Origin: Dermacentor variabilis
Lineage: Eukaryota; Arthropoda; Arachnida; Ixodida; Ixodidae
Reading direction: 5' to 3'
NCBI RefSeq assembly: GCF_050947875.1
Contig: NC_134572.1
Span: forward strand, 133,541,105 to 133,605,104
Length of the DNA stretch: 64,000 nt
Made by a program: the position numbers and the translations under genes. Numbering within the stretch: position 1 is the stretch's first letter; each line of letters opens with the position of its first letter. Below, one piece after another: positions 28,048-40,018 of this stretch. Under the pieces are notes generated by a model that was not told the origin of the DNA, did no database searches, and was given only the letters and a program-made list of their open reading frames with translations.

Positions 28048-29287
28048 TACGAGGGCGAGTCAAATGAATGTGAGCCAATGCGACTATATGACAGAAGCGG
28101 TACTTTATTAAAAAGTAGTCTTTATGAGAATTTAGACATTTGCCCCATTGACTAAAGAGTCGCGTGATTCCCGTCTCATGAAACTCCTTAGGTTGCTGCT
28201 TCAAAAAGTCTGTAACTGACTCTTTCACGTCATCGTCCGGCACGAATCTAGTTCCGTTGAGCTGTTTTTCGGTTGCCCCAAAATGTGAAAGTCGCAAGGG
28301 GACAGGTCTGAACTGTATGACGGATGTTGCAGGGTTTCCCACTTGAACTTTGTCAGTTTTGTATTAACCACATCAGCGACGTGGGGACGTCAATTCGTCA
28401 ATTTTCCACGTAGTTTGCTCTTGATTGCGACACGCAGTCGTTCCGGCGTTTCACAATATCGGAAACAATTGACAGTCTCTCAAGATTGAGCAAATTCTAT
28501 CAGTAATGGCCCCTGACGATCGAAAAAAAAGTCAACACCACCTTTCCGCCGAAAATGACGGCCTCTGCGTTCTTTGGCCGTGGTAAATTCGAATGTTTCC
28601 ACTGTAAGCTTTGCCGCCGTGTTTCAGACTCGTAGTAGTGGCACCATGGTTCGACCCCGATCACAATAGCAAACAAGAAATCGTCATCCTCATTGTGATA
28701 CCGGAGCAGATTAGTCAAAGCAGCGCCAAGCTTCTCCGTCTTCTAGCGGTGGATCAAAATATTGGGCATCAATTGCGCACACAAGAGCCGGTAACCGAGG
28801 TGCTCATGAATTATGGCGTGAACCGAGCCGTGACTAATTTTCACACGCTCTGCCAGTTCATTGATGCTTGTCCTCCTTTCTTGTCTCATCAGCTCATCAA
28901 CCTTTGAAATTGTGCGGGATGTGATTGCAAGATGGCATCGGCCCAGTCTTGGAATGTATTTGCAACTTTCCCATTCTTCTTTGAGCCGTTTGCTTCCACG
29001 CTTTACAGTGGCCAATGAAATGCAATTTTTAACGTACACGGCAGCCATACGGCGATTAATTTCTTTTTGGGAAACACCTTTAGCTGTCAGAAACTTCGCG
29101 ACACCACGCTGTTCACCTTTTGGGGTTTCCATTATGTCAGGCAACCGTGTTCAACCCAGTGTATGACAGCATTAAAGAACACTTATCGTCACACATGCGT
29201 ACCACTTTTGTAAATGAGAGATGTCACTCTGCTACGCGCATGCCTCGCAGATAATGAACCGAACCATTATTTCGACTCGCACTCGTG
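28048..29287 (-). mobile_element. Second mariner element, inactive, minus strand
   Basis: The inverted repeats are TACGAGGGCGAGTCAAATGA at 28048 and its near reverse complement (ATTATTTCGACTCGCACTCG) at 29266-29285. The 1.24-kb interior holds a minus-strand transposase relic. It belongs to a different mariner lineage from the copy at 6395 (different ITRs, different HTH and catalytic-block text). Confidence 0.85.
28050..29150 (-). pseudogene. Mariner transposase relic, minus strand
   Basis: The minus strand reads EQRGVAKFLTAKGVSQKEIN near the N-terminus, then ISKVDELMRQERRTSINELA and VKISHGSVHAIIHEHLGYRL (helix-turn-helix region). The first catalytic block reads IVIGVEPWCHYYES, where GDE is expected: Asp is replaced by Val (codon at 28653-28655). 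The HDN block of the second Asp is lost in a frameshift, leaving PHVADVVNTKLTKFKWETLQ. The third Asp survives in SDLSPCDFHILG. The C-terminus FLKQQPKEFHETGITRLFSQ is clear. Confidence 0.87.
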
Positions 29288-30519
29288 CATCAGAAATGCG
29301 GAGATACAATGGGATATACCAATGCGAAGATACAGCTTGATAAAGGGCAAAAGGTGTGACTGGAAGCAAAGTTCACTGCAGGTATATATAAACGAAACCT
29401 CGCAACAAGATATTTAAATATACGTATAAGTCTCCAATAAATCTACGTATCTAAGAAAAAGTGGCTGTATATAATGCGTCAAACAAGCCAAATAAACATG
29501 TTGCGCGATCACAGATTCACAGAATCCTAGATTCCGCCCCAATTCCATCCACTCCCCCCGATGTATAGCGCGCGACCGAAGGCGGCGCGCTTGCTCCCCG
29601 CTTTTCTCCTTTGTGCACACACGACTGAGCCACCCCCGTCGGCTCAGCTATTCCCCCCCCCCCCCTACGCTTTCACTCGCACATACAGCATGCGGCACGC
29701 GGTCACGATGTTATCATCCTTGGACTTTATACGAAACATGAGGGCGACTGCGACGGCAGGAATGCGCCTGGAGTGTCCATATAATTGCTATCGCAATAAT
29801 ATTATAAGAGTATCTGGCAACTGAAGCGTCCCGTGGCTCATTACTTTCCACAAAAGAAGAAGTAACAAAATCGAACTTTCACCATGCGACAATTCGCTGC
29901 GCAGCAACAATGTATTTTTTTTTCCTTCTGAGGGGCAGGGGCACCGAAATGCAGAAAAAGAAAAAAAAAACGCATAGGAAAGTATGTTGGCCACAATCGA
30001 ATGCCTACTTTGAGCACCTAATGTGGCTACGGAAGGAATATCGAAGAAAACATGAGACGCTTGGTCCAGTGAGAACCAACCATAGGCATACTGCTCGGTA
30101 TCCTACACCGGCGAGACAAGACTTTCCGGAGAAGTTCTGCAAAAGCGAACGCGGTGCAATCCGTCGAGTCCCCACAGTGATGGCGGCGAGCGACCATTGT
30201 TTTTTTTTCTCGTCTGCAAGCCAGAAAGTGTCCAAAACTCTGCCAGCGAAAATCCACTCGGCCAGAGAAAACCGAACGCGCACCGAAGTGCGCTGCGCGG
30301 TGGTCGGGGCCGCGCGAGAAAAACGTATGCGCCCTGGCTGGCTCTGGCAGCCCGCGGGTATGGTAGCGAGAACAACAAAAAAATTGAAGAGGCTCAATGT
30401 GTCCTCGCGAATAAAAGTCAAAGTAGAAAAAATAAATAAGAACGTACTTAGCTTAGCTGGATTTAGTGTTTTGACATGGATGTTTTGGCGTAGGTTAAAA
30501 GAAATGTTATTTTTTTTTA
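29288..30519. other. No recognised gene
   Basis: Overlapping frames of about 200 codons on both strands at 29910-30658 show no domain I recognise. Their mutual overlap and lack of motifs argue against both. Confidence 0.4.
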
Positions 30520-31060
30520 TGTGACATGGCGGCACAAATGAACCACCACAACGCTTCGTCTCATTGAACCTCGCTCCGTGCTTAGTCAACTTGTCGGCTA
30601 GTGGGTTGATTTGACTTGTCTCGTTGTAAGTTCCGATGTAAGACTTTAGAAAAGTCAATGGACCTTTGGAGTCAAATGTTTATAACAACATTAAACCCAC
30701 AAAGTTCCGCAACTGAAAATCTAAAGCACAACTTTGGAAACGTCAATGCACCTTTCACATCAAGAGTTTATGAGATTTATACCCATAAATTTTCGGAATT
30801 GACGTAGATTCCGAAAATTCCATAGATTCCGCGGCCTCAGCGAGATGCCGCGGCGAGCCCGCTCACCATCAAAACGCCCTTGAAACATTGTGGTCGGATG
30901 GGGCTGCTTGGCGTTATGTGACTCGGTGCATGGGCGTTGCCGCGAAATCCAGCCCGAGTTCGCTATGTTCGCGGTTAAATGTCTTTTCGAGCGTCAAAAA
31001 GACATTCTAGCCAAAATCCAGAATGCTTTCCGGCGCCGGGGGTTGCTTTCGTCAGCGGTG
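30520..31060. repeat. Possible dispersed repeat, unclassified
   Basis: The text around AAGTCAATGGACCTTTGGAG, GTCAATGCACCTTTCACATC and GACGTAGATTCCGAAAATTC looks like a dispersed tick repeat I have the impression of having met before. Two internal segments resemble each other (30653-30670 and 30743-30760, GTCAATGNACCTTT). I could not define its ends. Confidence 0.25.
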
Positions 31061-34000
31061 CATGGACAGCACGAAAATATTTCGGGGGGGGGGGTGCTGG
31101 AAGCCCCATAAGTCCCCCCCCCCCCGCTGGCTACGCCCCCGTCTTCATTCCAGGTACGATCCCTCTCTATCAGGATGCATGCCCTCCGTATGTAGTTGAG
31201 CAAGGTGCGTACAAGTCGCTTCTTTGCTATACAACTTCAACCCGAGTCCCCCCCCCTCTGCCTGCCCCCCCCCCCTTAGTTTCTCTCTTTTTCTCATCTC
31301 TTGGCGGTACATTTGAATTGCCATATAGGATGTATGAATAAGGAACTGGCCAGCAGCAGAATACTAATCATCGCGGTCTCACAACGAGGCCCTGTCCAAG
31401 GACGCGGCGTGGAGGTGGCCCGTCTTTCTCGAAGTGGGACAGGAGACTCCGGTATACGAGGCGCGCGCCGACACACCTTGATTAATAGAATCATGTGTGT
31501 GCACGCTGCCAAGCGGCTTTGAGCCCGGTGCATATGGGATGGTTGCCTGTCGCCTCCCTACAATTTGCTGATGGTCGCGCGTTGCCATGGGCCTATCTTC
31601 TTTTCGGTGGCGCTGCTGCACAAACCTCGCACGTCGCTCTCACCTCGCTAGTGCACTACACGCACGTGTTGACTCGTAGCAAGCCTTGGTGTGTTATGAG
31701 CGCACTTGCCGTGTCACCTAAAAAAAAGAGAAGGAAATCTTCGTGTCTTTCTACACATATTTTACAAAAGGTATGAATCGAGTATCGCCAAACAATGCAG
31801 AGCAGCGATCAGTTGGCCAGTATGTTGGCGGACACAACAGCGGACAACGGACGGTTTCAATTGAGGGCCTCTTAGGCTGCGCTCCGCTCAGATTTCACGC
31901 GCTGAGGCCCTGCAGGGAAGTGCGTAGATTACGCTTATTAAAGAGCGCGTCTTGTGGAGACGCCAGTGGCGGCGCAGTCAGTTTGGCTGCTAAACGACCA
32001 AGAAGCCAAGTAGACGTGCTCTAACTGCTCTCAACGCTCCGCTCAATCGCCTTTCTATAAGTGAAGCGAGGGAAGCGATCATCGTTCCGTTTCCGGCATG
32101 AGGGTTGGGAGCAAGAACACCATAGCGTTTCCGCTGAGCGGTTGTGTGAAAATTGCTCGCGTATGCCGGTCTTGGCGGAGCGAATCGCAGACGCCCAGCT
32201 AAGGGCGCTGATACCACGCAGTGCGCGGAAACACCAATATCTGTACCGTGTGGGGATACGTACGGTAGCACAGCATTTAGAATGAGCATATGTCGAGATT
32301 TACCTACTTCGAACAAACAGTGCCGGGCAGCTACCTCGAATACTTTTTCTCGGACACACTACACCACTGTACGAGTTAAGGGTATTTTTAAGATAAAAAA
32401 GATCTTCAAAAGGGAGGCAAAAGAGAGCAAAAGGGAGGATCTTCAAAAGTACTTTAGCGTCACTGCATCAGATGAAACAATATAGCGCGAATGAACAAAT
32501 AATATTAAATGGATTTATTGATATAGTAACAATTATTTTGGGTTTATATTACAGGCAGAGAATGGGAAAGCACGCCAATAAGGCACGTGAGAGCTACGCC
32601 CTAAAGTCTCAAGCTCTGAGAACGTGTTATATGGAGCGAAAAGAAAGAAGTGTCACATTGAGGGGGCGGGGGGGGGGGGAGGGACCTACTTCACGACGTT
32701 AAATTTAGCGCTCTAGTAAGAACTCGAGCACGAAATAAACTCTCACTCATTCCTTAAATGTCACCCACTTATTCTCAGTCTCTCCGCTGCCACGCACGAA
32801 GAAACTTATCGCCCGAAAAAACTTCCCAGGAAAGAAGAACAAGAAGGTCCCTCGGCGACAACATTAATAAGCGTCGTTCCGAACAGCGTTCAGCTCGCTA
32901 GCTCTCTGCCGGCGCACTAATTCAGGCGGCGAACGAACGGGTGCGGAACAAAGCGAGAGAACTCTTTAGGCACTGCAAGTGCAGAGAAAAAAGAAAGAAG
33001 ACTAAGAAGACACAGTGAGCTTCAAGCTCTTCCTCTTGCTTGCGAGCTCTCAAGCGCAAACAGCTGCGAAAGAAAAAAGAAGATACAATCCAAAACAAAG
33101 ACGAGAAGAGTCCCCCACACTCGAGACGAGCGTCTCTTCGTCTCTCGTCGCATGGAGCCTGCGTGGAAGGAACCGGGGTGGGGATCGGGGGTGGGGGAGA
33201 GGTGATCACTCGTCTCGCAACTGTGGCAGCAGAAGTCTGAATCGCGAGAAAGGCAGCGACTCATCGCCGGACAATATGTCTCCCGTCCGAGACGACACGA
33301 GAGAAGCTTCTCATTCACTGGCGCGTGCATCACCAAATACTCAGAGCGGTCCGCCTCTATGAGAAACAAGCAGCAGCAGCAGTCAAACTGAAAAAAAAAA
33401 GAAAGAAGGATGCCATGAAATACATTGAACAGAAAGAAAAGCAGAGAAAAGCGTTCAAAGCCACAAAGCCGAACAACGCGGCAGTTCTTCTAAGCTGCGA
33501 AGACGGTGTTAGCAGCGGGAACTCGCACGCGGCAGCTCGGCGGTGAGGTTTCCTCCGGCGCCCGCCGGGGGAGCGCAAAACAAAATACCGAAGCGCGAGA
33601 CGGCAGCGGGCGTAGAAGAAACAGAGAAAGTGCTCGCGCACGAGAGCAAAGCCAACGGCTCGAAGAGCGAAGCCTGCGAGAAGGGGAAACGGGGGCGAGA
33701 TTTATACCCCAAGGAAGCGCAAAGATGTAACGCCGTAATCTGTGGACCGCATAACAAGAAGCTATTTAACAACAAGTGCTACTCCTCGTTCTCTTCAGCC
33801 GCTCTGCTGTTTCCCTCCGCTCCTCTCTTCCCACTCCCCACCTCCGCAGCCACTGTCGCGTACAAGCTCGGGGTCGTGTTACAGGGTCGATTTTGGTGCA
33901 CCCCCCCCCCCCCTAAATAAAAACCTTCTCCCTCCTTCCCAAAGCAGCCGCTTCAAAGCGTAGCCCTTTTCGCTTCCTTTTTCTTTTCGCCTTGTCGCTT

Positions 34001-35029
34001 GTGTTTCGCATTTGCTGCATTGTTTCTTTCTTTCCCGTGCGTCTCATTTCCTCTCTCTGCTATCTTTCTGCCGGTTCCCTTTTTCTTTCTCTCTTTTCGT
34101 TAGCCGAGACTGCGGCTAGATCGCTCGTTTGTAGTACTTCCCTCGTTTAACGGCGCCTTAAAAAACACGCGAGTAGATACTGACGCGACAGAGCGAGCGA
34201 GTGCCGGGTGATAATAAAAAAAAAGAACGAAAGGAAGAAAGAAAATGAAAGAAATACCGTGGCGAAGAACGACGATCGGCGAGAAGACGGCGTCGGAGCA
34301 AGATAGGAGGTGCACATGGCTCTCGCGAGGATGGCGGGAGAAGGCGGAAATATTAATGAAGACATCGCTCACTCCAGTTTCCGCCTCCCCCCCCCCCTCT
34401 TTCTCCCCTCTCCATGCGCGCAAAGGCAGCGTGATAGGTGAGCGGTGTGCGATGCTGCTGCAGCGAGTGTGCGCGCACTGTGTGGGCCCTGGGACCCCAA
34501 CTCGGCGAGCATGGTGTTGCCGTCTTTCAGGGCGTCGTCGTTTACGCTCGGCGAAGGGCTAGACGCGATAATGACCGAGACGATAATGAGGGACAAAGCC
34601 GAGTATACGCAGCTAACCTGGCAAGTTGTTTGAAACAGTGTAGCAGATGCGACGCATGTCTTAACTACTTAATTCGGCTCGTTGCGTATCATTCGATAGT
34701 TGAGGCTTCGTTCGGAAAGCAGGTACGCATGAAGTGTTTGAAATTAAAGTCCAACACCCGCATGGCGGCTATCTATGAGAGGCGGAATGCGGATTATTGC
34801 GCGTATAACGAAGCGATGCGTTCTAACTTAGTCCCCCGGGGACCACTTCAGGACGCATTACCGTTCGTGCATACCTATGAAATATCAAGCTTATCAACTC
34901 TATGCTTCCGGCCTCAAAATCACCGTATGTAACTTTTATAATGCATGGGTTCATGGATGTGGGTAGCATGAACGAGTATACTGTACACCAGCTGAATTGA
35001 GTGACAGTGTTGACAAATTCCATGAAGGA
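31061..35029. other. No recognised gene; GC-rich, with G and C homopolymers
   Basis: G11 at 31084-31094 and C12 at 31114-31125 face each other across 19 nt. Other homopolymers lie near 31250-31275, 32661-32680 and 33901-33914. The 32900-34600 part is GC-rich with Arg/Ser/Pro-rich frames on both strands. I recognise no domain. Confidence 0.35.
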
Positions 35030-35209
35030 AGGAAAAAGTGGAGAAGGAAGGCAGGGAGGTTAACCAGTTTAGCTTAACCGGTTTGCTACCCTACACATGG
35101 GAGCGAGATAGGGGGGATGAAAGATGGGGAGAAGAGATAGGGAGCACATAACACGGCACACACATCGCTAGTTACAGTCTGTCACGCTTGCGCGGTACGG
35201 GACATCACT

Positions 35210-38200
35210 GTTACAGCCGCTTGCCCAAGCTCGTCTCCTTCATACACCGAAGCAGTCCCTACGTCGCCTTCAGCTGCGATGTATTCGGTCGGCAATATGT
35301 GAAAATAGTTGCAACTGACAATGGTCTATTGTCAAGGTGCGCTAGAACGGACGCCAAGGACTGTCTCTGAACATTATATTCAGGACAGTCGCACAGAATG
35401 CGTTCCAGCGTCACCTCAGAAAGACAGGCATTGCAGAGAGCGTTGTCGGCCATTCCAACGCGAAACGAGTAAGATTTCGGGAAGGCCACCCCTATCCATA
35501 AGCGATAGAGCAGGGTGGCTTCACTTCGGCGGAGTCCAGTTGGCATACAGAGATGCATCAAAGAGGGCAGGTCGTGTTGACGATTGCTCCGGTTGGTCTG
35601 GCTGCTTGGTGCGCACCATAGAGAGCGTGATCTCCCGTGCAATCACTCGAAGTCTGCTGGCTGCGTCGGACCGTGAAAGTGGTGTGGCCTCTTCCTGTGT
35701 GTCTTCAAGAGCTATCCGAGTGGCTTTATCGGCGTCTTCATTTCCTATGACGCCGCAGTGACTTGGCAGCCACTGAAACGTCACGTGGTGTCCTTTCTCC
35801 TGTGATGTGTGGAGTAGGCATCTAATATCGAATACGAGCTGTTCGAATGGCCCGCGACGCAGAGCTGATAGCACGGATTGTAGGGCTGCCTTTGAGTCGC
35901 TGAAGATTGACCATTGTCGAGGTGGCTCCCGATTGACGAAACAAAGTGCAGCGCGAAGAGCGGCTAGTTCCACAGATGTCGATGCCGTTGGGTGGTCAGT
36001 CCTCAAGCTGATGGTAATACCTCTTGCTGGGCGACCACAGCGCCGGATGAACACTGGATGTTTGTGGAGCCATAGTATAAATATGTGCACTGTCCGCGTA
36101 TCTCTCGTGCAGAAGAAGCAGAGACAGTTGTTTCAGCACAGGCGACGACATCACAGACTTTTTCCCGATTCCTGGTACGCTGAGATGGACTGTGGGGATG
36201 ACAAGACACCAAGGGGGTATCGATGGTTTAGATGCAGCGGTGAAGCCCGAGGGAACTTTGTCGTTGTACTTGACGATAGTTTTAGAGAATGATGATTGGT
36301 GCCTGTCTGTAGGTAGCGTTGCAAGGTGGTGATAGGGGGAACGTGCAAAATGTCAGATGTACGTTCTCAGGGCTTCCACCATGATGTGAGTTTGCATTGG
36401 ATGGTACCGAGCAATCGCAATAGTTGCCTCTGTTGACGTGCATCTGGGCAAACCAAGGCAAACTCTGAGTGCTTGAGCTTGTGCTGCCTGCAGAACACGA
36501 ATATTCGTCTTGCAGGTGTTGTTCAGTACAGGTAGACTATATCTTAAAAAACCGAGAAAGAGAGCTCTGTAGAGTTTAAGCTTTGTGTCTACTGACATCC
36601 CCCACGTCTTTCCTGTCAAGTACTTAAACAAATGGGAAGTTGCTGTCAGGCGCTGTTTCATGTAGGTCACGTGCGCGCTCCAACAGAGGTCTCGGTCAAT
36701 AATTATTCCAAGAAATCTGTGGGTTCGGACATAGGAAATGGTCCGCCCATTGATTGAGATGACATAAGGCGCCATCGGTATGCGAGTAAATGCCACTAGT
36801 GCGCATTTTCCTGGTGATATGCTGACACCCTGTTTACACAAGTAGTTCGCTGTCAAAGTGGCCGTTCTTTGAAGCCGCGCACGTATCTGAGGACGTGTGA
36901 CTGCCGAAGTCCAGACACAGATGTCGTCAGCGTATATTGAAATTTTGATGGTAGCTGGCAAGTATTCAGCAAGTCCAACAAGAGCGAGGTTGAATAGCGT
37001 CGGGCTGAGAGCACCGCCTTGATGAACACCCCTGCTGGTATAGCGTCGTGTAGTTGGGCCATCGTCAGTTAACACATGGAATGATCTTGCAGATAAGTAA
37101 CTTGCAGTCCACAAAAAGACTCGACCACCTAGGCCTACCGTCGCAAGAGCGTCGAGAATGGCCTCATGTATTACGTTATCGTATGCCCCTTTCACACCTA
37201 AGAATAAAGCTGCAGATAAATGCTTACGGGACCTTTCGTGCTGGACATATGAAACGAGATCAACTACGTTGTAGATGGAAGAGCGGTCACGTCGGAAACC
37301 AGCCATGGAAATCGGATAAATCTTGTGGTATTCAAGGTACCATTCCAGGCGGCCAAGGATCATCCGTTCCATTATCTTTCCTACACAGCTGGCAGCGCTA
37401 TTGGGCGGTAAGAGGTGAGCTCTAGTGAGGATTTGTCCTGCTTTAAGAGTGGCACCAGGCGGCTTACTTTCCATTCGTCAGGAACATTTCCCTCCTGCCA
37501 TGAGGAGTTGTAAAGGCTCAACAATTTTATCCATGCGGACTCTCCGAGATAGCACAAGGCCCGGTATGATATACCATCTGGACCTGGAGATGATGAGCGC
37601 CTGCAGAGAGCTAGTGGCGCTTCGAGCTCCTCCATTGTAAAAGGAAGGTCCATGCGGCAATCAAAGGAATGGGGGACGTCAGCTCGGGCTGGAGGATCTG
37701 TACGTGTCGCTTGGTCTGCCATCCGCGCACAAAAGTATTCTGCGACATCGATGTCTTGCCGCCCTTGGAAAAGCGCGAGCGCCTTGAATGGAAAACGCTG
37801 TTCCGGAAGGCAATGCAGACCTTGCACCGTTTTCCAAATGTGAGACAGTGGCTTGCGGGGGTCGCGTGTCTGGCAAAACGTTGCCCAACGTTCTGACGCT
37901 AATCTATCCATTCGACGCTGAATCTTCTTTTGCATCCTCCTGGCTGCCCTAGGGGTCATGGATTGATTTTGTACGCCGATATCGACGTTCCACACGGCGA
38001 CGAAGTGCTTGAAGTCGCTCTAATTCTATGCCGAAGTCGTTTCGCGTGTAAGAGATCGTCAGCATGCGAGTGGCGTTTTGCATCGTATTTTTAATTGTTT
38101 GCTCTAACCCAGAGGGTAGGCCCTCGCGGCAGGCATCTTCCATGATGCCCTTTCTGTTACGATCCCTGACGGGATTGACAGTATTGAATAAATAAAATAA

Positions 38201-38948
38201 ATAAATAAATATCAGATTTGAAGTTGGCCCTTTGAATCGTCCGAATGGTATTCCGTGGACCAAATCTAGACGACAAGCCTTTGATGTTCAGATAGGTGGG
38301 AATGTGATCACTCCCACGTGTCTCAATATCTGGGAGCCACTTCCCGCATCTGGCGAGAGAGTTGGAGACGAAAGCAAGGTCGAGGTAGCTGCCGTATGTC
38401 ACGCCTCGAAGAAAGGTGGTACAGCCATCGTTCAAGAGAGTAAGGCAATAGTTGTAGGCGATGCTTGCTAATCTTCGTCCTCTTGCATTTGTCTTTGTAC
38501 TTCCCCATGCTGGATGGTGTGCATTGAAATCTCCTATGATAACCCATGGGGCGGGACAAACACTCAAGATATCCCCTAATCTTTTAGTATCAAAATTGCT
38601 GGAAGGCGATATATACACGCCTATGAGAGTAAACAAGACTTTGTTCTTTTTAACTGTGATGCATATATATTGATTGTCGTCGTGGTGCGCAATTGATTGC
38701 AAAACATAGCTGTGTTCACGACGAACGAAAACGATGATTTTGCTCCATGCCCCATTTGTTGATGACATGATACCTTCGTATCCTGACAGTCTGATTGGTT
38801 TCGACAAGTTGGGCTCACAAATGACGATGAGTGGAGACACATTGGTGTACACATACTGGCGGAAATCTGAAATTCGTGATTTTAGCCTCTGGCGTTCCAC
38901 TGGATAACGGACGCTGCCTTGACTTCTTTTCGGAAGGATGGGGTATGG
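35210..38948 (-). pseudogene. I-type LINE ORF2 (endonuclease-RT-RNase H), broken
   Basis: Endonuclease: IQWNARG, ICEPNLSKP, VIIGDFNAHHPAWGS and ETRGSDHIPTYLNIKGLSS are present; a 1-nt deletion near 38887 shifts the frame after NARG. RT: SSPGPDGISYRALCYLG, a stop near 37381, then GFRRDRSSIYNVVDLVSYV and ALFLGVKGAYDNVIHEAI, where motif A Asp is Gly. GVHQGGALSPTLFN and an intact YADDICVW follow (to 36353). RNase H (35521-36090) keeps SVELAALRAAL, WSIFSDSKAALQSVLSALRR and WLPSHCGVIGNEDADKAT, but the first YTDGS block is degraded. The C-terminus has CNACLSEVTLERILCDC. The ORF start lies at about 44627, beyond the inserted LTR element. Confidence 0.85.
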
Positions 38949-38952
38949 GTAG

Positions 38953-39703
38953 TGTTACGTTTCGCCTACGACGCGCGGTAAAGCCGGCGCGGATGCAACG
39001 GACGCCGGGGCTTCGTTCAAAGCGGCAGACATTTTGGCCCGTTCTGCGCCGCCGCTACGCCTCCCTGCCAAGCGCGTCCAGGCATGTTCCAATGCCACGT
39101 GTCTTCATGTGCGTGTGTGTGTGTATGTGCATGTTGGTGCCCACGCTTGTCGAAGCGCGGCAGCCGGGGAGAGGAGCTCCCCCAACTGTGAAGCGAGGGG
39201 GTCTGTCCGGCGCCGACACGACGTATGCGCCACCTTCTCATCCCATTGTGCCCGACCGGCGCGGCCCGGCGTATGCGCCACCTTCTCTTCCCATTGTGCC
39301 CGAACGGCGCCGGCACGACGGCTGCGCCACCTTCTCATCCCATTGTGCCCGAGCGGCACAGTCACGTGCTCGTCTATAGAGGGGTTCCTTCTTGCCCTCA
39401 ACTGCGAGAGTATAAAAGCAGCTGCCCCCGGACGCCAAGAGAGGCTCCGATTTCTTCTGTTGAGTAACGTGCTCTCCCGTCTCTCTACTTCGGTCAACCT
39501 GACCGCCAACTCTTTGCGATGTTAGAATAAACAAGTTGTTTTGTTGTTACCAGTCGACTCATGCTTTGCCGGGACCTTCGGATGCTTCCAGTTGTACCCC
39601 AGGCCGCCAGGCCAACGCTACCCTTGGGGCTTGCGACCCAGTTGCAACAACGGGCGTCAGCGCCGAGTTCCCAACAACTCGTGCCAGCGGTGCGATTCCA
39701 ACA
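38953..39703 (+). repeat. 5' LTR
   Basis: U3 holds about three tandem copies of a 48-49 bp unit (39223-39361) with the core GCGCCACCTTCTCATCCCAT. A TATA box (TATAAAA, 39411-39417) gives the promoter. AATAAA at 39526-39531 gives the polyadenylation signal, so R lies between about 39440 and 39550. Frames across the LTR, on both strands, recur in the 3' LTR and are not genes. Confidence 0.93.
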
Positions 39704-39705
39704 AC

Positions 39706-39726
39706 TGTCTGCCAGCGGTGGGATCG
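39706..39726 (+). promoter_or_regulatory. Candidate primer-binding site (tRNA-Leu-like)
   Basis: TGTCTGCCAGCGGTGGGATCG starts 2 nt after the 5' LTR. CAGCGGTGGGAT is complementary to the 3' acceptor/T-stem sequence typical of animal tRNA-Leu (ATCCCACCGCTG). The first bases fit the CCA end imperfectly, so this is tentative. Confidence 0.4.
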
Positions 39727-40018
39727 CGACAACCGAGGCCAGCAGCGAAGATATGCGGTTGACTGTATGCTGAGCAGCACAACGACCATCCGGGAGCAGT
39801 GCAACGAGCCCTGTGTGATGACTGGTTGCCTGCAGCGGAACGACTGCGCTGAATTCTTGGCTGCGAGGTTTGGTGAGTGCGGGACTTTCTTCTTCTGAGT
39901 TTTGCCAGGCTTTTGTTAGTGTCAGAAACAGAGCTGGTAATTGTGGTTGTCGTTGCTGCCGGGTTAGTTTGCGGCAAGACAATAATAGGCAGTAGAGAAA
40001 GCAGCATTCAGAGCAGCC

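Noticed and set aside
29910..30658. Overlapping 204- and 217-codon frames on opposite strands
   Set aside because: Mutually exclusive, without motifs; cannot both be real and neither is supported.
39223..39361. Regularly spaced repeats resembling a CRISPR array
   Set aside because: The units are directly adjacent, without unique spacers, and lie inside an LTR of a eukaryotic retrotransposon.
38831..39534. Several 100-180 codon frames over the 5' LTR, repeated at 43780-44435
   Set aside because: They lie in LTR U3/R sequence and its tandem units, on both strands. They recur only because the LTR recurs.
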